Of a DNA stretch of 64,000 nt, positions 17,050-33,600 are shown piece after piece. The notes below the pieces were generated by a model. The model saw only the letters and a list, made by a program, of their open reading frames with translations. It was not told where the DNA came from and ran no database searches. The translations under genes and the position numbers were made by a program. The stretch is from Anaeromyces robustus (taxonomy: Eukaryota > Neocallimastigomycota > Neocallimastigomycetes > Neocallimastigales > Neocallimastigaceae): assembly GCA_002104895.1 (NCBI GenBank), contig MCFG01000240.1, forward strand, positions 15,001-79,000, read 5' to 3'. The number at the start of each line of letters is the position of its first letter. Within the stretch, counting starts at the first letter, position 1.

Positions 17050-18639
17050 CTATTTAAAAATATTTTTAATATTATCGAAAATATTTTTAAATACTTTTTT
17101 GATTTTTTTTGTATTTATATGTTGTTGTTTATGACTTTCTTTTTTGTCTTCTAACTTTTCAGTATTTTTAATTACATTTTTTTCTTTAATTTCAGAATTA
17201 CTAATTGTATTTTCTTTTTCAATTTCGGAATTACTTATTGTATTTTCTTTTTCAATAAAGTATGATTCCTCTAATTCTATATTACGAAATTCTTTTGTTT
17301 TCGATAAAATAGAACTTATATTTTCATTCAAACATTTTTCATTTTTAATGATATCTAAGATACTGTTCATTATATCATTAATTAAACTTTCTTCATATAA
17401 ATTTTTATTATATTCAAAACTAATTATATAATTGCTTTTTTCTTCAGATATAACAAATGAAATATCAGCAACTATATTATCAACTGTATTAACTTTATTT
17501 TCATTTTCATTTCCACTATCTCTTTTTTTACCTAATACTTCATAAAATTCACTTGGATCTATAGGTCTCATAATTTCAACATCATCATTATTAGCCATTT
17601 CATATGGATCAAATTTAAACCATGAATTAGCTTCTGGAAGTTTTAATTCATGTGTAATAGTAGATAATGAAACATCATAACTAAATAATGTCATTATCAT
17701 CTCCATACATTCCTTCATTAAATCTATTAATTTTATATTTTTCTTAATCTTTACTAATAATGGAACATAAGTTACAAAACAACCAATTAATTTATCAGTA
17801 TTAATATTTGTTCTATTGGAATTATTGATAGTGGTATAGATACTATTTTGTTGAGTGTACATTGACATCACTAAACTATAGATAGTTAAGAAATAGGCGG
17901 TTTTAGAAATATTATATTCCATTGAAATTTTATTAATAGCTTCATAGGTTTCAGTATCAGTGGTCAAAATCACTGATTTACATTCCTTTTTGTTATTGTT
18001 TTTATTAAGAGAATTTTCTTGATTATCAAGAATTTTCTTTGGTAAATTAATAATATCGAAATCTTCATCAAACATGGATTGATAATACTTAATTTGACTT
18101 TCAAAACTTCCTGATTTTAATTTTTCATCATAATATATAGCATAATCACTATATTGTATTGGTAAATCTTCTAATTTCTCTCCATAATATATTTTATTTA
18201 ATTCATTAATTAAAATACCTAAGGAATATCCATCAGATATATTATGACTAATTGCAATCATTAATATACATTTTTCAATTAGACCTACTCTTATTAATAA
18301 ATCTTTGGTAAGATCAAATGGTCTTTGGAATTCTTTGAAATTTTCTGCGGTATAATTTTCAAATTTAAAATCAACAGACTCAATGATTTTACCATATAAT
18401 TCATTTTTATTATTTATTTCTTTTACAATAAATTGAGTTCTAAGTACTTCATGTCTTTGAATAATAATATTAAATGCTGAATATAATTTTTCAATATCAA
18501 TATTATCATTCAATTTTTGGAAGTAATAAACTATATTTGATGAATATTTATTTTGTTCATTAAATTCAAACTTTGTTTCACTTTCATAGGTATAGGTATT
18601 ATTAGATAATAAAGCTGAAAATGGAAATTCTGTTTTATG
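17050..18639 (-). other. Terminal condensation domain C12 and C-terminal tail
   Basis: C12 follows T11 without another A domain and is much more diverged than C2-C11. Its active site SHNISDG (about 18227-18252) keeps the second His and the Asp. In fungal NRPSs, a final C domain with SHxxxD(x14)Y releases the peptide by macrocyclisation; the same role is inferred here since no thioesterase or reductase is present. The following tail has a tandem KENTISNSEIE repeat and a basic amphipathic end. Confidence 0.75.
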
Positions 18640-21600
18640 ATATCTTTTAATTTTTTCAATTTTATATTCTTCATCATTATTTTCTTTAATATTTTCAATA
18701 AATTGAGAAATGGAATAAATAGTCGAATACTTCATAATTTCTTTAATATTAATTTTAACATTTAATAATTTCTTTATTTCAGAAATAATTCTTATAGCAT
18801 TTAAACTATCCCCTCCTAACTCATAGAAATTACTCATTTTTCCAATTTCATTTTCATCAATGCTAAATACTTTACTATAAATCTTACATATGACTTTTTC
18901 AATTTCTGTTTCAGGGGCAATATAGTTTTCTTTCATTAAATCTTTAATATTTGGTTCTGGTAATTTGTTTCTATCCAATTTACCATTTGAGGTTACTGGA
19001 AGATTATCAATTTTTATGAAATATTTTGGAATCATATAGGATGGAAGTTTATTTTTCAAGTATTCTCTAATTTCTTTTCCATTCATTATTTCTTCACTGA
19101 TGAAATAGCATACTAAATACTTATCTCTATTTTCTGATTCTTTATCAATGACTGCTGAATATTCAATTTTTTCCATTTCTTTTATAGTATTTTCAATTTC
19201 ACTTAATTCAATTCTTTGTCCATGAATCTTAACTTGGAAATCAATTCTTCCTAAACATATAATTTCTCCTTTTTCATTCCATTTACCTAAATCTCCTGTT
19301 CTATACATTGTACATGGATTTCCATTAATATTGTGATATGGACAATTAATAAACTTTTCTCTTGTTAATTCTGGTTGATTAAGATATCCTTTACCAACAC
19401 TATATCCACTAATAAATATTTCTCCAACTACTCCAACGGGAACGGGTTTTAACATTTCATCTAAAATATAAATATTATAATTACACGTTGGTTTACCAAT
19501 ACTTATATTTATTTCTTCATCATTTATGATTATATCTTTGTTAATTTTCGTAATACTACACATGGCTGTTGTTTCTGTTGGACCATAACCATTATAAATA
19601 TTTGCTTTAGTTAATTCATTCATATTTACTATAAATTTCTTATTAATTGATTCTCCTCCAAATACTATATTCTTTATATGTTTTATGCAGTTTTTAAATT
19701 TATCATTTTTAATATAGTTGTTCATTCTTGTAGGTGTAATAATAATCAAATCAACATTTTTCTCTTCTACTAATATTGCAATTGATTCAGGATCATTATA
19801 TTCTTCATCATTACAAAGTATGACTCTAGTTCCATTTAATATTGGGAAAAGAATTTCACTTACTGACATATCAAATGTAAATTTAGAGAAAGATAAAATA
19901 TTATTAATTTTTTCTCCAAATAGATTACCATTTCCATTATACGAATGACTATACATACAATAATTAATTAAATTATTATGTGTAATCATTGTTCCTTTAG
20001 GTTTTCCTGTAGTTCCTGATGTAAAGATAACATAACATAAATCATCACTTTCATTAATATTATTTATCATATCTGTTTTTTCATCATAATTATGTTTTGA
20101 TAATGAATAAATATTCCATTCATGATTTTGAAGTTTAAGTTGATTTTCTTCATTATTCACATGTTCTAATATCATTTTAGGTTGAACTTCTTCTACCATG
20201 AATTTAATACGTTCTTCTGGATAATCAGGATCAACTGGTAAATAAGCTGCTCCTGATTTCATTACTGCTAATATTCCAATTACAAAATAGAAGGATCTCT
20301 CACAAATAATAGGTACTATATCTCCTCTTCCAATATTATGTTCTCTTAGATAATGACCTAATGAATTACTCATTTTATCTAATTCTGAATAACTATGTTC
20401 AATTCCATTACAAATTATGGCTGTCTTATTTTCATTTTCTTTTGCTACTCGACTAAATTCAACATGATATAATTTATCACAATCATATGAATAATTATTA
20501 TTATTGAATTGGGTGATAATTTTTTCTTTTTCTTCTTTTGGAATATATTCAATTTCTTGAATATTTTCATTGAATTTATCTAAATGTTCAATTACTTCAA
20601 TATAACCATTCATGATATTTTCTATTATAGATGATTCATATATTTCTTTATTATATTCTATTGATAATATGTATCCTTCTTCAATTTCAACAGCATTAAA
20701 TGCAATATCAAATTTTGTAGTGTTATCATTACTTAATTCTAATTCATTAGATTCTTCATAAAGTGTATACATTTTTTGATTCTCTTCATTAGAATATATT
20801 GATGTATCGAAATTGTTATTTTCGACAATACTCTTAGGTTGGAATATAAATGCATTATTAACCTTTTTCAATTTTAAGGTATTTACAAGTTCCGAAAATG
20901 ATATATCTTGATTATTATATAATTCCATTAATTTTTCCATATTTTCTTTAAGAATATCTAAGAATGAAATATTCGATTTGGAATATTTAAGAAGAATTGG
21001 TTGTGTACTTACAAACATACCAATCATATTTTCTACATAATGATTATTACGGTTGGCACTTATCATCGAAGTGTATATAGTATCTTGTCCACTATATTTA
21101 CTTAATATATATCCATATATACTAATAAAGAATGCTGTCTTACTAATCTTATTAATTCGGATAAATTCATTGATCTTTTCACTCATAGAATTATCAATGA
21201 ATCTTTCATATTCATTAATTTTATTTACTTCAATTTCATTTAAATTATTTTCTTTTATTCTTTCTTTCATTGGAATATTTGTAATCTCATATTCTTCATT
21301 AAACATTTCTTTATAAAATTCTAATTGTTTAGAATAATATTCACTATTTTTCATTTCATTCATATGAATAGCATAATCACTAAATTGTACTTCTAATTCT
21401 GATAATGTTAATCCATGATAATAGTTATTAATTTCATTACTTATAATAGACATAGTAGTACCATCGGAAATGATATGATGCATATCAATTAATAAAATTT
21501 CATCTTCAATAAATCCTACTCGAATTAATGGTGCTTTTGATAAATCAAATGGTCTAATAAACATTTTACAATTATCATAGGTATATTCTTCAAATGTTAA

Positions 21601-24600
21601 TGAACATTCATCATCAATAATACCATATATTTCTGTTTTACCATTGATATCCATTGGAATATATTTACTTTTCAATATATCTTGTTTATTAAATAATTGA
21701 TTAAAGGCTTCTTTAATCTTTTCTTTATCAATTGATTTTTTAAGTTTGAAAATTCTAGGAATATTATAGATTATACTATTAGGATTCTTAATTGAATCAA
21801 TATAAACACCCATTTGTTGTGATGTAATTGGATATTCTTTACTATGATGTCTTTTAATAATATTAAGATTATATGAATCATTTTCACTTCCTGTATCTTT
21901 ATTTATTCTATTTTCAATGAATTGTCCTAAATCATATATTATTGAATGTAAAAGTATATCTTTCATATATATCTTAACCATAAATTCTTTTTCAATAAGT
22001 GTTACTAATCGAATGGCTTGAAGACTATCTCCACCTAATTCTAAAAAGTCTTGTGTTCTTCCAATCTTATCTTTATCAATATTAAATATTTTACTAAACA
22101 TTTCACAAATCTTTTCTTCAACCTCATTTTCTGGTTTAATAAATTGTTCTTCTATTATATCTTCCATTTCTGGTTCAGGTAAAGCTTTTCTATCCAATTT
22201 ACCATTTCTGTTGATTGGTAATTTACTTATTAATTTGAAATAATTTGGAATCATATATATTGGAAGTTTACTTTTAAGATATTCTCTAATTTTTTTACCT
22301 TGATTACCATTAGTCTCAATTTGATCTTTCATAGTGTAATAACAAATTAAATATTTTATTCCTTTTTCATCTTCTCCATTAATAACGGCACATTGTTCAA
22401 TTTCTTTAATTTCTTTAATCGTACTTTCTATTTCTCCTAATTCTATTCTATTTCCTTTAATTTTGACTTGGAAATCTTCTCTTCCTAAGTAGTCAATTTC
22501 ACCATTATTCATCCATTTTCCTAAATCACCTGTACTATACATTATATTATGATTTCTAACCATATCAATGTAATTTTCATTATTCATCTCATCAATTTCA
22601 ACAATTCTTTCTTTATAATTATTATATGGACATTTAACATATTTTTCTTTTGTTAATTCAGGTCTTCCTAAATATCCTTTACCAACTCCAAATCCTCCAA
22701 TATATATATATCCTACTACTCCAATTGGAACTGGTTTCTTATATTTGTCAAGAATATAAATCTTACTATTACACATTGGTTTACCAATACTAACTTTATT
22801 ATCTTTCTCAACATCAATTTCTTTAATGGTACATGAAACTGTACATTCTATTGGTCCATAACTATTATATATTCTACATTGTGAATATTGTCGAATTTCC
22901 TTACATAAACTTAATGGTAATGCTTCTCCAATAAATATTATAACCTTTATTTGATTTAATTGATTTCTAAATTCTTTATTTTCTAAGAATAATTTAAATC
23001 TTGTTGGTGTAATTGTCATAAATTCAACTTGATTTTCTTTAATATATTTACTCATATCACTGATATTTCCTATCATTCTTTCATCGGCTAATACTATTGT
23101 TAATCCATGAATTAAACTGAATGTTATTTCTATCTGAGAAAGGTCAAATGGGAAATTGGTAATTGCAAACATATTATTAACATTGTTCTTTCTTATAATC
23201 GTATCAAACATATTAATACGATCTTTATCTTCTTCGTATTTTCTAGCGAAATTGTATATATTGAAATGACTTACTAATGCACCCTTAGGTTTTCCTGTTG
23301 TTCCAGATGTAAAAAGAACATAACATGTATCTTCAGGTGAATTTATATTTTCTATCATTATTCTATTCTTTTGATAGTCATGTTCATTAATTTTATAAAT
23401 ATTATACTTTTGATTTTTCATCAAATGTTTTGTTATTTCTTCAACATCATATGTAAGAATTATTTTTGGTTTAACATCACTTAATATAACATCAATACGA
23501 TCCAATGGATATTTCACATCTATTGGTAAATAGGCTCCACCTGCTTTTGACACAGCGAGTGTTCCAATGACATAATATGGTGATCTTTCACATATAATTG
23601 GTACAATGTCATTTCTTTTAATGCCAATTTCTTTTAAATAATATGCTAATGAATTACTCATTTCATCCAATTCTCTATATTTGTATTTTTCATTATTAAA
23701 TATTAAAGCTATGGATTCAGGTTTTTCCTTAGCTACACGACTAAATTCAACATGATATAATTTATCACAATCATATGAATAATTATTATTATTGAATTGG
23801 GTGATAATTTTTTCTTTTTCTTCTTTTGGAATATATTCAATTTCTTGAATATTTTCATTGAATTTATCTAAATTTTCAATAACTTCAATATAACTATTTA
23901 TGATATTCTCTATTATCGATAATTCATATATTCTTTTATTATAATTTATTGTTAATAAATATCCTCCTTCACTTTCAATAACATTGAATGTTATATCAAA
24001 TTTGGTGGTATTATTATTATTTAATAGAAGTTCATCATATTCTTCATAAAGAGTATAATTCTTTTCCATTTCTTCTTTTGAAAATATTGATTCACCTGAA
24101 TTATCATATTCAATTATACCTTTAGGTTGGAATATAAAGGAATTATTAATTTTTTTCAATTTTAAATTATCCAAGAGTTCTGAAAATGATATATCTTGAT
24201 TATTATATAATTCCATTAAAGTTTCCATGTTTTCTTTAAATATATCTATAAATGTTTTATTCTCTTTATCATATTTAAGAAGAATTGGTTGTGTACTTAT
24301 AAACATACCAATCATATTTTCTACATAGTGATTATTACGATTAGCACTCATCATTGAAGTATATATAACGTCTTGTCCACTATATTTACTTAATATATAT
24401 CCATAAATACTAATAAAGAAGGCTGTTTTACTAATTTTATTAATTCGGATGAATTTATTGATCTTTTCACTAGTTATTTTATCAATAATCTTGAAACATT
24501 CTCCGATTTCATTTTCTTCCTTCTCATTTACATTAAATTCATTTGATTTTTCTTTTTGAGGAATATTTGTAATTTCATAATCTTCTTTAAACATTTCATT

Positions 24601-27600
24601 ATAAAATTCTAATTGTTTAGAATATAATTCACTACTTTTCATTTCATTCATATGAATAGCATAATCACTAAATTGAACTTCTAACTTACTTAATGGTAAT
24701 CCATAATAATACTTATTAATTTCATTTCTAATAATTGATGTTGTGGTACCATCAGATATAATGTGATGCATATCAATTAATAATACTTCATCTTTAATAA
24801 ATCCAACTCTAATTAATGGTGCTTTAGATAAATCAAATGGTCTAATAAATGTTTTATAATTATCATATGTATATTCTTCAAACGTTAATACACATTCATC
24901 ATCAATAATACCATAAATTTCTGTTTTATTATCAATTTCTTTTTCAATATATTTACTTCTTAAAATATCTTGTTGATATAACAATTTATTAAATCCATCT
25001 TTAATTTTTTCTTTATCTATTGATTTTTTAAGGTAGAATACATCAGGAATATTATATATTATACTATTAGGATTCTTGATTGAATCTATATAAACTCCCA
25101 TTTGTTGTGATGTTATTGGATATTCCTTACTATTGTGTCTTACAATTTCAATTTTATCTTTTATTTCATTTTCATTTTCATATTCATTTTCTTTTTTCAT
25201 TTTTTCTTCAATAAATCTTCCAAATTCATATATTAGTGTATGTGAAAATATATCTCTCATATTAATTTTAATATTAAATACTTTTTCAATTAAAGTACAA
25301 ACTTGAATTGCATTGAAACTATCTCCTCCAAGTTCATAGAAATCATTATTTCTACCAATTTCTTCTTTATCAATATTAAATATTTTACTATATATTTCAC
25401 ATATTTTTTCTTCAACTTCATTTTCTGGTAATGAATATAATTCTTTCATTAAATCTTTAATATTTGGTTCCGGTAATTGTTTTCTATCCAATTTACCATT
25501 TGATGTGACTGGAAGTTTATCAAGTTTAACGAAATAATTTGGAACCATATATGAAGGAAGTCTACTCTTCAAATATTCTCTTATTTCCTTTCCATTAATT
25601 AATTTTGAGCTGATGAAATAACATACCAAATATTTATCTCCATTTTCTTTTTCTTTATCAATTACTGTAGAATATTTAATTTCTTTCATTTCTTTAATTG
25701 TATTTTCAATTTCTTCCAATTCAATTCTTTGACCATGAATTTTAACTTGGAAATCAACTCTTCCAAGATACTTTATTTCTCCATTTCTTGTCCATTTACC
25801 TAAATCTCCTGTTTTATACATCATTCTACCTTTATCAAATGGATTGTTAATAAAGTTCTTTTTCGTTAACTCTGGTCGATTAAGATATCCTTCTCCAACA
25901 TTATTTCCACTTACATAAATCTCACCTTCAACTTCTATAGGAACAGGATGTAAATATTTATCTAAAATATAAATGGAACAATTACAAATTGGTTTTCCAA
26001 TAGTTATATCAATTTCATCTCCTTCATTGATTTCTTTTATTGAAGAATCAACTGTACATTCAGTTGGACCATAACTATTATAGATTTTACATTTAGAACA
26101 TTCACGAATTGATTTACATAAATCTAATGATAAGGCTTCACCTCCTAAATATATTATTTTTACATTACTTAAAGACTTTTTAAATTCATCGTTTTCAATA
26201 AATAATTTAAATCTAGTTGGTGTAGTGTTAATTAAATCCACATTATTATCAACAATATATTTTGATAATAATTTAATATTAGATGAAATTATATCATCAA
26301 TTAATATAATTTTTAATCCATGAACCAAACTAAATGTAATTTCTGTTTGTGATGCATCAAATGAAAAATTAGTTATAGATAAAACATTTCGTACATTATT
26401 ATCTTTAATAAAAATATTATATATACATAAATCTTCGTCTTTACTATTTTTATCATCTTCTTCTTCAAATGATCTTACATAATTATACATATTAGAATGA
26501 TTGATTAATACTCCTTTTGGTTTTCCTGTGGTACCAGAAGTAAATAGTACATAACATATATCTTCGGGTTTATTTATATTAACCGTTTCATATGTATCAT
26601 TATTATAATTATGTGTACGTAAATTATAATAATTATATTTATTAGTTATAGTGTTTTTCACATTTTCAATATTAACAGCGTCATATAGAATAATGCTTGG
26701 ATTAACTTCTTTTAAAATATATTCAATTCTTTTAATTGGTAATTTTGTGTCAATTGGTAAATAAGCCGCACCAGATTTCGATACTGAAAGGAAAGCAATG
26801 ATATAGTATGGGTTTCTATCAGTAATAATAGGAATAATATCATTTCTTTTTACTCCTACCTTACGTAAATAATTTGATAAAGAATTTGACATCATATCTA
26901 ATTCTTTATATGTAATATTCTTTTCATTATATTTTATAGCAATTTCTTCAGAATTAATTTTAGATATCCTTTGGAATTCTTCATGATAGCATTTATTACA
27001 TTCAAGATTATGTTTATTACAATTAAATTCATATAATATTTTATCATTCATACTCTTTGGTATATATTTAACTGTTTCAATTGATTCATTGAATCTATTC
27101 ACATTATTTATTACTTCTTCATAACTATCCATTATATCTTCAATCATAGATGATTCATACAAGTTTTTATTATATTCAAGACTTAATAAATATCCTTCTT
27201 CAATTTCAATTGCGTTGAATGTTATATCAAATTTGGTGGTATTATCATTGTTTAACTGGAATTCATTATATTCCTCGTAAAGAGTGTAATTATTTTGGGT
27301 TTTATCATTTGAAAATATAGATTCATCTGAATTATAATTCTCAACTATTCCTTTAGGTTGGAATATAAAAGAATTATTAATTTTCTTTAGTTTCAAACTA
27401 TTTACAAGTTCAGAAAATGATATATCTTGGTTATTATATAATTCCATTAATATTTCCATATTTTCTTTAATAATATCTAAGAATGAAATATCTGATTTAT
27501 CATATTTAAGAAGAATTGGTTGTGTACTTACAAACATACCAATCATATTTTCTACATAATGATTATTACGATTTGTACTCATCATTGAAGTATATATAAT

Positions 27601-30600
27601 TTCTTGTCCACTATATTTACATAATATATATCCATAAATACTAATAAAGAATGCTGTCTTACTAATCTTATTAAATTTAATAAAATCATTAATTTCTTTA
27701 CTTACTGAATTATTTATAATTTTAAAACATTCTCCAATCTCATTTTCTTTATTATCTCTTTTGTTATATTCATTTGATCTTTCTTTCTGAGGTATATTTG
27801 TAATTTCATAATCTTCTTTAAACATTTCTTTATAAAATTCTAATTGTTTAGAATATAATTCACTACTTTTCATTTCATTCATATGAATAGCATAATCACT
27901 AAATTGAACTTCTAATTCTGTTAATTCTAATTCTTTATAATATTTATTAATTTCATTTATAATAATTGACATTGTTGTACCATCTGAAATAATATGATGC
28001 ATATCAATCAATAATACTTCATTACCAATAAATCCTACTCTAATCAATGGTGATTTAGATAAATCAAATGGTCTAACAAACATTCCACAATTATCATAGG
28101 TATATTCTTCAAATAGTAATGAACATTCATCATCAATATATCCATAAATTTCGGTTTTACCATCAATTTCTTTTTTAATAAATTTACTTCTCAATATTTC
28201 TTGTTTATATAACATCATTTCAAATCCTTCTTTAATTCTTTCAATATTAATTGATTTATTAAGTTGCAATGCTCTAGGAAGATTATAAATTATACTATTT
28301 GGATTCTTAATCGAATCAATATATACTCCCATCTGTTGTGAGGTTATAGGATATTCTTTACTATATCTTCTATCAATATGTATGTATTTCAATGATTTAT
28401 TTTCATTTCTATCTTTATTAACTATTGATTCAATACATTTGGCTAAATCTTTTACTTCAATATATGTTAAAATATCTTTAATATTTATTTTAACATTCAT
28501 TTCTTTTTCAATTGTATACTTTACACGAATAGCATTTAAACTATTACCTCCAATATCATAAAAGTTTGTTGTTCTTCCAACGTTATTAATATCAATATTG
28601 AAAATAGAACTATAAATTTTACAAATGAATCTTTCAACTTCTGTTTCAGGCTTGACGTATACTTCCTTGATTCTATCTTCTATATTTGGTTCTGGTAGAG
28701 CTTTTCTATCTAACTTTCCATTGGATGTAACTGGGAAATTATTTACTCTAATGTAATAATTTGGAATCATGTACTTTGGAATTTTCGTAGTTAAATATTC
28801 TCTTATTTCTTCTCCTGTAATCTCGGAATCGCTTTGATAATAACATATTAAATATTTATTTCCTTCTTCATTAACTTTATCTATAACTACAGAATACTTA
28901 ATTAATGAATATTCATTAAGAATATTCTCTATTTCTCCTAATTCAATTCGTTGTCCATTGATTTTAACTTGGAAATCAATTCTTCCAATATAATCAATAT
29001 CTCCTTCAGCGGTCCATTTACCAAGATCTCCAGTTTTATACATGATTTGATTATGCATATCTTCATCTCTAAATGGACATTCAATAAACTTTTCATTTGT
29101 GAGTTCTTCACGATTTAGATATCCTTTACCAACACAGTATCCTCCAATATATATTTCTCCTTCAACTCCAATAGGAACTGGATTAAGAGATTTATCTAAA
29201 ATATATATTTTACAATTACAAATGGGTTTTCCTATAGTTATTGTACTTTCAGTATCTTCTTTTATCTCTTTAAATGTAACAAAGTAACATTCAGTTGGTC
29301 CATATCCATTTATAATTTTACATTTAGAATATTGATGAATATATTTACATAAATTATATGGTAATTCTTCACCTGAAAATATCATAACTTTGATGGTTTT
29401 CAATATCTTTTTGAATTCTTCATTTTCCATAAATAATTTAATTCTACTTGGTGTAGTGTTAATTAAATCAACTTTATTATTCAGAATATAAGTAGATAAA
29501 GATGTAACATCTTCACTTAATTCTTCATCAACTAATACAATAGTTAATCCATGAATTAAACAGTATGTAATTTCATTATGTGCGATATCAAAAGAGAATT
29601 TAGTAATTGCAAGAATGTTTTGAATATTGTCTTCCATTAAAATGTTATACATACTTAAGCATGAATCGTCATTTTCGAATTTTCTTAAATAGTTATAAAT
29701 ATTAAAATGACTAACTAATGCTCCTTTTGGTTTACCAGTTGTTCCAGATGTAAAAAGAACATAACATGTATCCTCTGGTTTATTTATATTTTCAATCGAC
29801 ATCTTATTCTTACTATAATCATGATCATTAATATTATATATATTATATTCTGGATTTTGTTCTAAATTTTTCACGATTTCTTCTACATCATATGTAAGAA
29901 TAAGTTTTGGTTTAACATCATTCAAAATAAACTTTATACGTTCTATTGGGAATTTTACATCAATTGGTAAATATGCTCCACCTGCTTTTGATACAGCAAC
30001 TGATGCAATTACATAATATGGTGATCTTTCACTAATAATTGGTACTATATCATTTCTTTTAATACCACATTCTCTTAAATAATGTGCTAATGAATTACTC
30101 ATTTCATCAAGTTCTCGATATTTATATTTTTCATTATTAAATATCAAGGCTATTGATTCGGGTTTTTCTTTAGCAATACGACTAAATTCAACATGATATA
30201 TTTTATCACAGTCAAAAGTAATATTATTATCATTAAATTTGTTAATAATCTTTTCTTTTTCTTCTTTTGGAATATAATCAATTTCTTTAATATTTTCATT
30301 GAATATATCGATATGTTCAACGAATTCAATAAAACTATTCATAATATTTTCAATCATTATAGATTCATATATTTTATTATTATATTCAATACTAAATATG
30401 TAGTTTTTCTCTTTTTCAATAGCATTAAATAATATATCAAACTTTGTATTATTTTCATTATTTAATTGTAATTCTTTATTGTCTTGATAAAGAGTATATA
30501 TCATTTCATTTTCTTCTTTTAAAAATATTGATTTATTCGAAGGACTATCTTCAGTAATACTCTTAGGTTGAAAAATAAATGCATTATTGAATTTTTTCAA

Positions 30601-33600
30601 TTTTAAAGTATTCACCATTTCTGAAAATGATATATCTTGATTATTATATAATTCTATTAATAATTCCATGTTTTCTTTAATAATATCTAAGAATGAAATA
30701 TCTGATTTATCATATTTAAGAAGAATTGGTTGTGTACTTACAAACATACCTATCATGTTCTCTACATAATGATTATTTCTATTGGCACTCATCATCGAAG
30801 TATATATAATATCTTGTCCGCTATATTTACTTAATATATATCCATAAATACTAATAAAGAAGGCTGTCTTACTTATTTTATTTATACGTAAATATTCATT
30901 AATCTTATCACTCATACTTTGATCAATGGTTTTAATATAATATCCAATCTCATTTTCTTTACTTTCTTTTACATCTTTAAATTCTCCATTATATACTGTT
31001 ATCTTTTCTTTCTGAGGAATATTTGTTATTTCATAATCTTCTTTAAACATTTCTTTATAAAACTCTAATTGTTTAGAATATAATTCACTACTTTTCATTT
31101 CATTCATATGAATAGCATAATCACTAAATTGAACTTCTAATTCTTTTAATTCTAATCCATTATAATATTTATTAATTTCATTTCTAATAATAGACATTGT
31201 AGTACCATCTGAAATAATATGATGTATATCAATTAATAATATTTCATTTGCAATAAATCCTATTCTAATCAATGGGGCTTTAGATAAATCAAATGGTCTA
31301 ACAAACATTTTATAATTATCATATGTATATTCTTCAAACTTTAATAAACATTCATCATCAATAACACCATATATTTCGGTATTACCATTGATATCCAATG
31401 GAATATATTTACTTCTTAAAACATTTTGCATATTAAATAATCTTATAAATCCTTCTTTAACTTTTTCAATTTCAATAGATGTATTAAGTTTTAATATAAC
31501 AGGCATATTATAAATTATACTATTAGGATTCTTAATTGAATCAACATATATTCCCATTTGTTGTGATGTAATAGGATATTCTTTACTATTTCTTTTCTTT
31601 ATTTCAATAATATTATATATTTCATTTTCTTTTTCATTTCTTTCTTTTATTTTATTATCAATGAATTTTCCAAATTCATATATTATTGAATGTGAAAATA
31701 TATCTCTCATATTTATCTTAATCATAAATACCTTTTCAATTAAATTGCATATCCGAATTGCATTAAAACTATTTCCTCCAAGTTCATAGAAATCATTATT
31801 TCTACCAATTTCATTAATATCAATATTAAATATTTCACTATATATTTCACATATTTTTTCTTCAATTTCATTTTCTGGTGATGAATATGATTCTTTCATT
31901 AATTCTTTAATGTTTGGTTTTGGTAATGATTTTCTATCTAATTTACCATTGGATGTTACTGGAAGATAATCGAGTTTTATGAAATAATTTGGAATCATAT
32001 ATGAAGGAAGTTTATTTTTCAAATATCTTCTGATTTCATTTCCATTAATTATATTTTCACTAATGAAGTAACATACTAAATATTTATCTCCATTATCATG
32101 TTCTCTATCAATTACTGTAGAATATTCAATTCCTTCAATTTCCTTAATTGTATTTTCAATTTCACTTAATTCAATTCTTTGACCACGAATCTTAATTTGG
32201 AAATCAATTCTTCCTAAGCATACTATTTCTCCTTCTTCATTCCATTTACCTAAATCGCCTGTTCTATACATTGTACATGGATTTCCATTAATATTGTGAT
32301 ATGGACATTCAATGAACATTTTTTTCGTTAATTCTGGTTGATTAAGATATCCTTTTCCAACACCATATCCACTAATAAATATTTCTCCAACTACTCCGAT
32401 TGGAACTGGTTTTAAAGTCTTATCTAAAATATACATATTAAAATTACAAAGAGGTTTTCCTACTGAATTCTCTTCTATTTCAGAATTGTATTTATTTTTA
32501 TATTCATTTAAATCTTTAATATTACTAATAACTGTTGTTTCTGTAGGTCCATAACCATTAAATATTCTTATATTTTCAAATATTCTTAATTTTTTTACAA
32601 AATTAATATTTAATTTTTCTCCAGCAAACATTAATATCTTAACATATTTTAATGAATTGTAAAATTCTTCATAATTTATATAGACTTCTAATCTTGTCGG
32701 TACACTAAATATATAATCAATATAATATTTACTAATTAATTTTCCAAGTTTTATAGGATCATTATATTCATCTTCATTACAAAGTATTATTCTAAGACTA
32801 TTTAAAAGTGGTAAATAAATTTCTCCTATAGACATATCATGTGTAAATTTCGAATACGATAATGCATTCTCTATCTTTTCATTAAATATATATTCATTTC
32901 CACTATTTTTAAGACTAAATAAACAATAATTTATTAAATTATTATGTGTAATCATTGTTCCTTTAGGTTTTCCTGTAGTTCCTGATGTAAAAAGAACATA
33001 GCATAAATCATCACTCTCATTAATATTATTTATTTCTTCAATATTATCATCATAATTATGTTCTGATAATGAATAAATATTCCATTCATGATTTTGAAGT
33101 TTAATTCGATTCTCTTTGTTAGTCACATATTCTAATATCATTTTAGATTGAACTTCTTCCACCATGAATTTAATACGGTCTTCTGGATAATCAGGATCAA
33201 TTGGTAAATATGCTGCTCCTGATTTCATTATTGCTAATGCTCCAATTACAAAATAGAAGGATCGTTCACTAATAATTGGTATGATATCTCCTCTTCCAAC
33301 ATTATGTTCTCTCATATAATGACCTAACGAATTACTCATTTTATCTAATTCTGAATAGCTAATTTCGATTCCATTACAAACAATTGCTATCTTGTTTTTA
33401 TTTTCTTTTGCTACTCTACTAAATTCAACATGATATAATTTATCACAATCATATGAATAATTATTATTATTGAATTGGGTGATAATTTTTTCTTTTTCTT
33501 CTTTTGGAATATATTCAATTTCTTGAATATTTTCATTGAATTTATCTAAATTTTCAATAACTTCAATATAACTATTTATGATATTCTCTATTATCGATAA

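Noticed and set aside
17050-18640. A thioesterase or reductase release domain at the NRPS end
   Set aside because: No GxSxG-type or NAD(P)-binding motif was found after T11; the only domain is C12.
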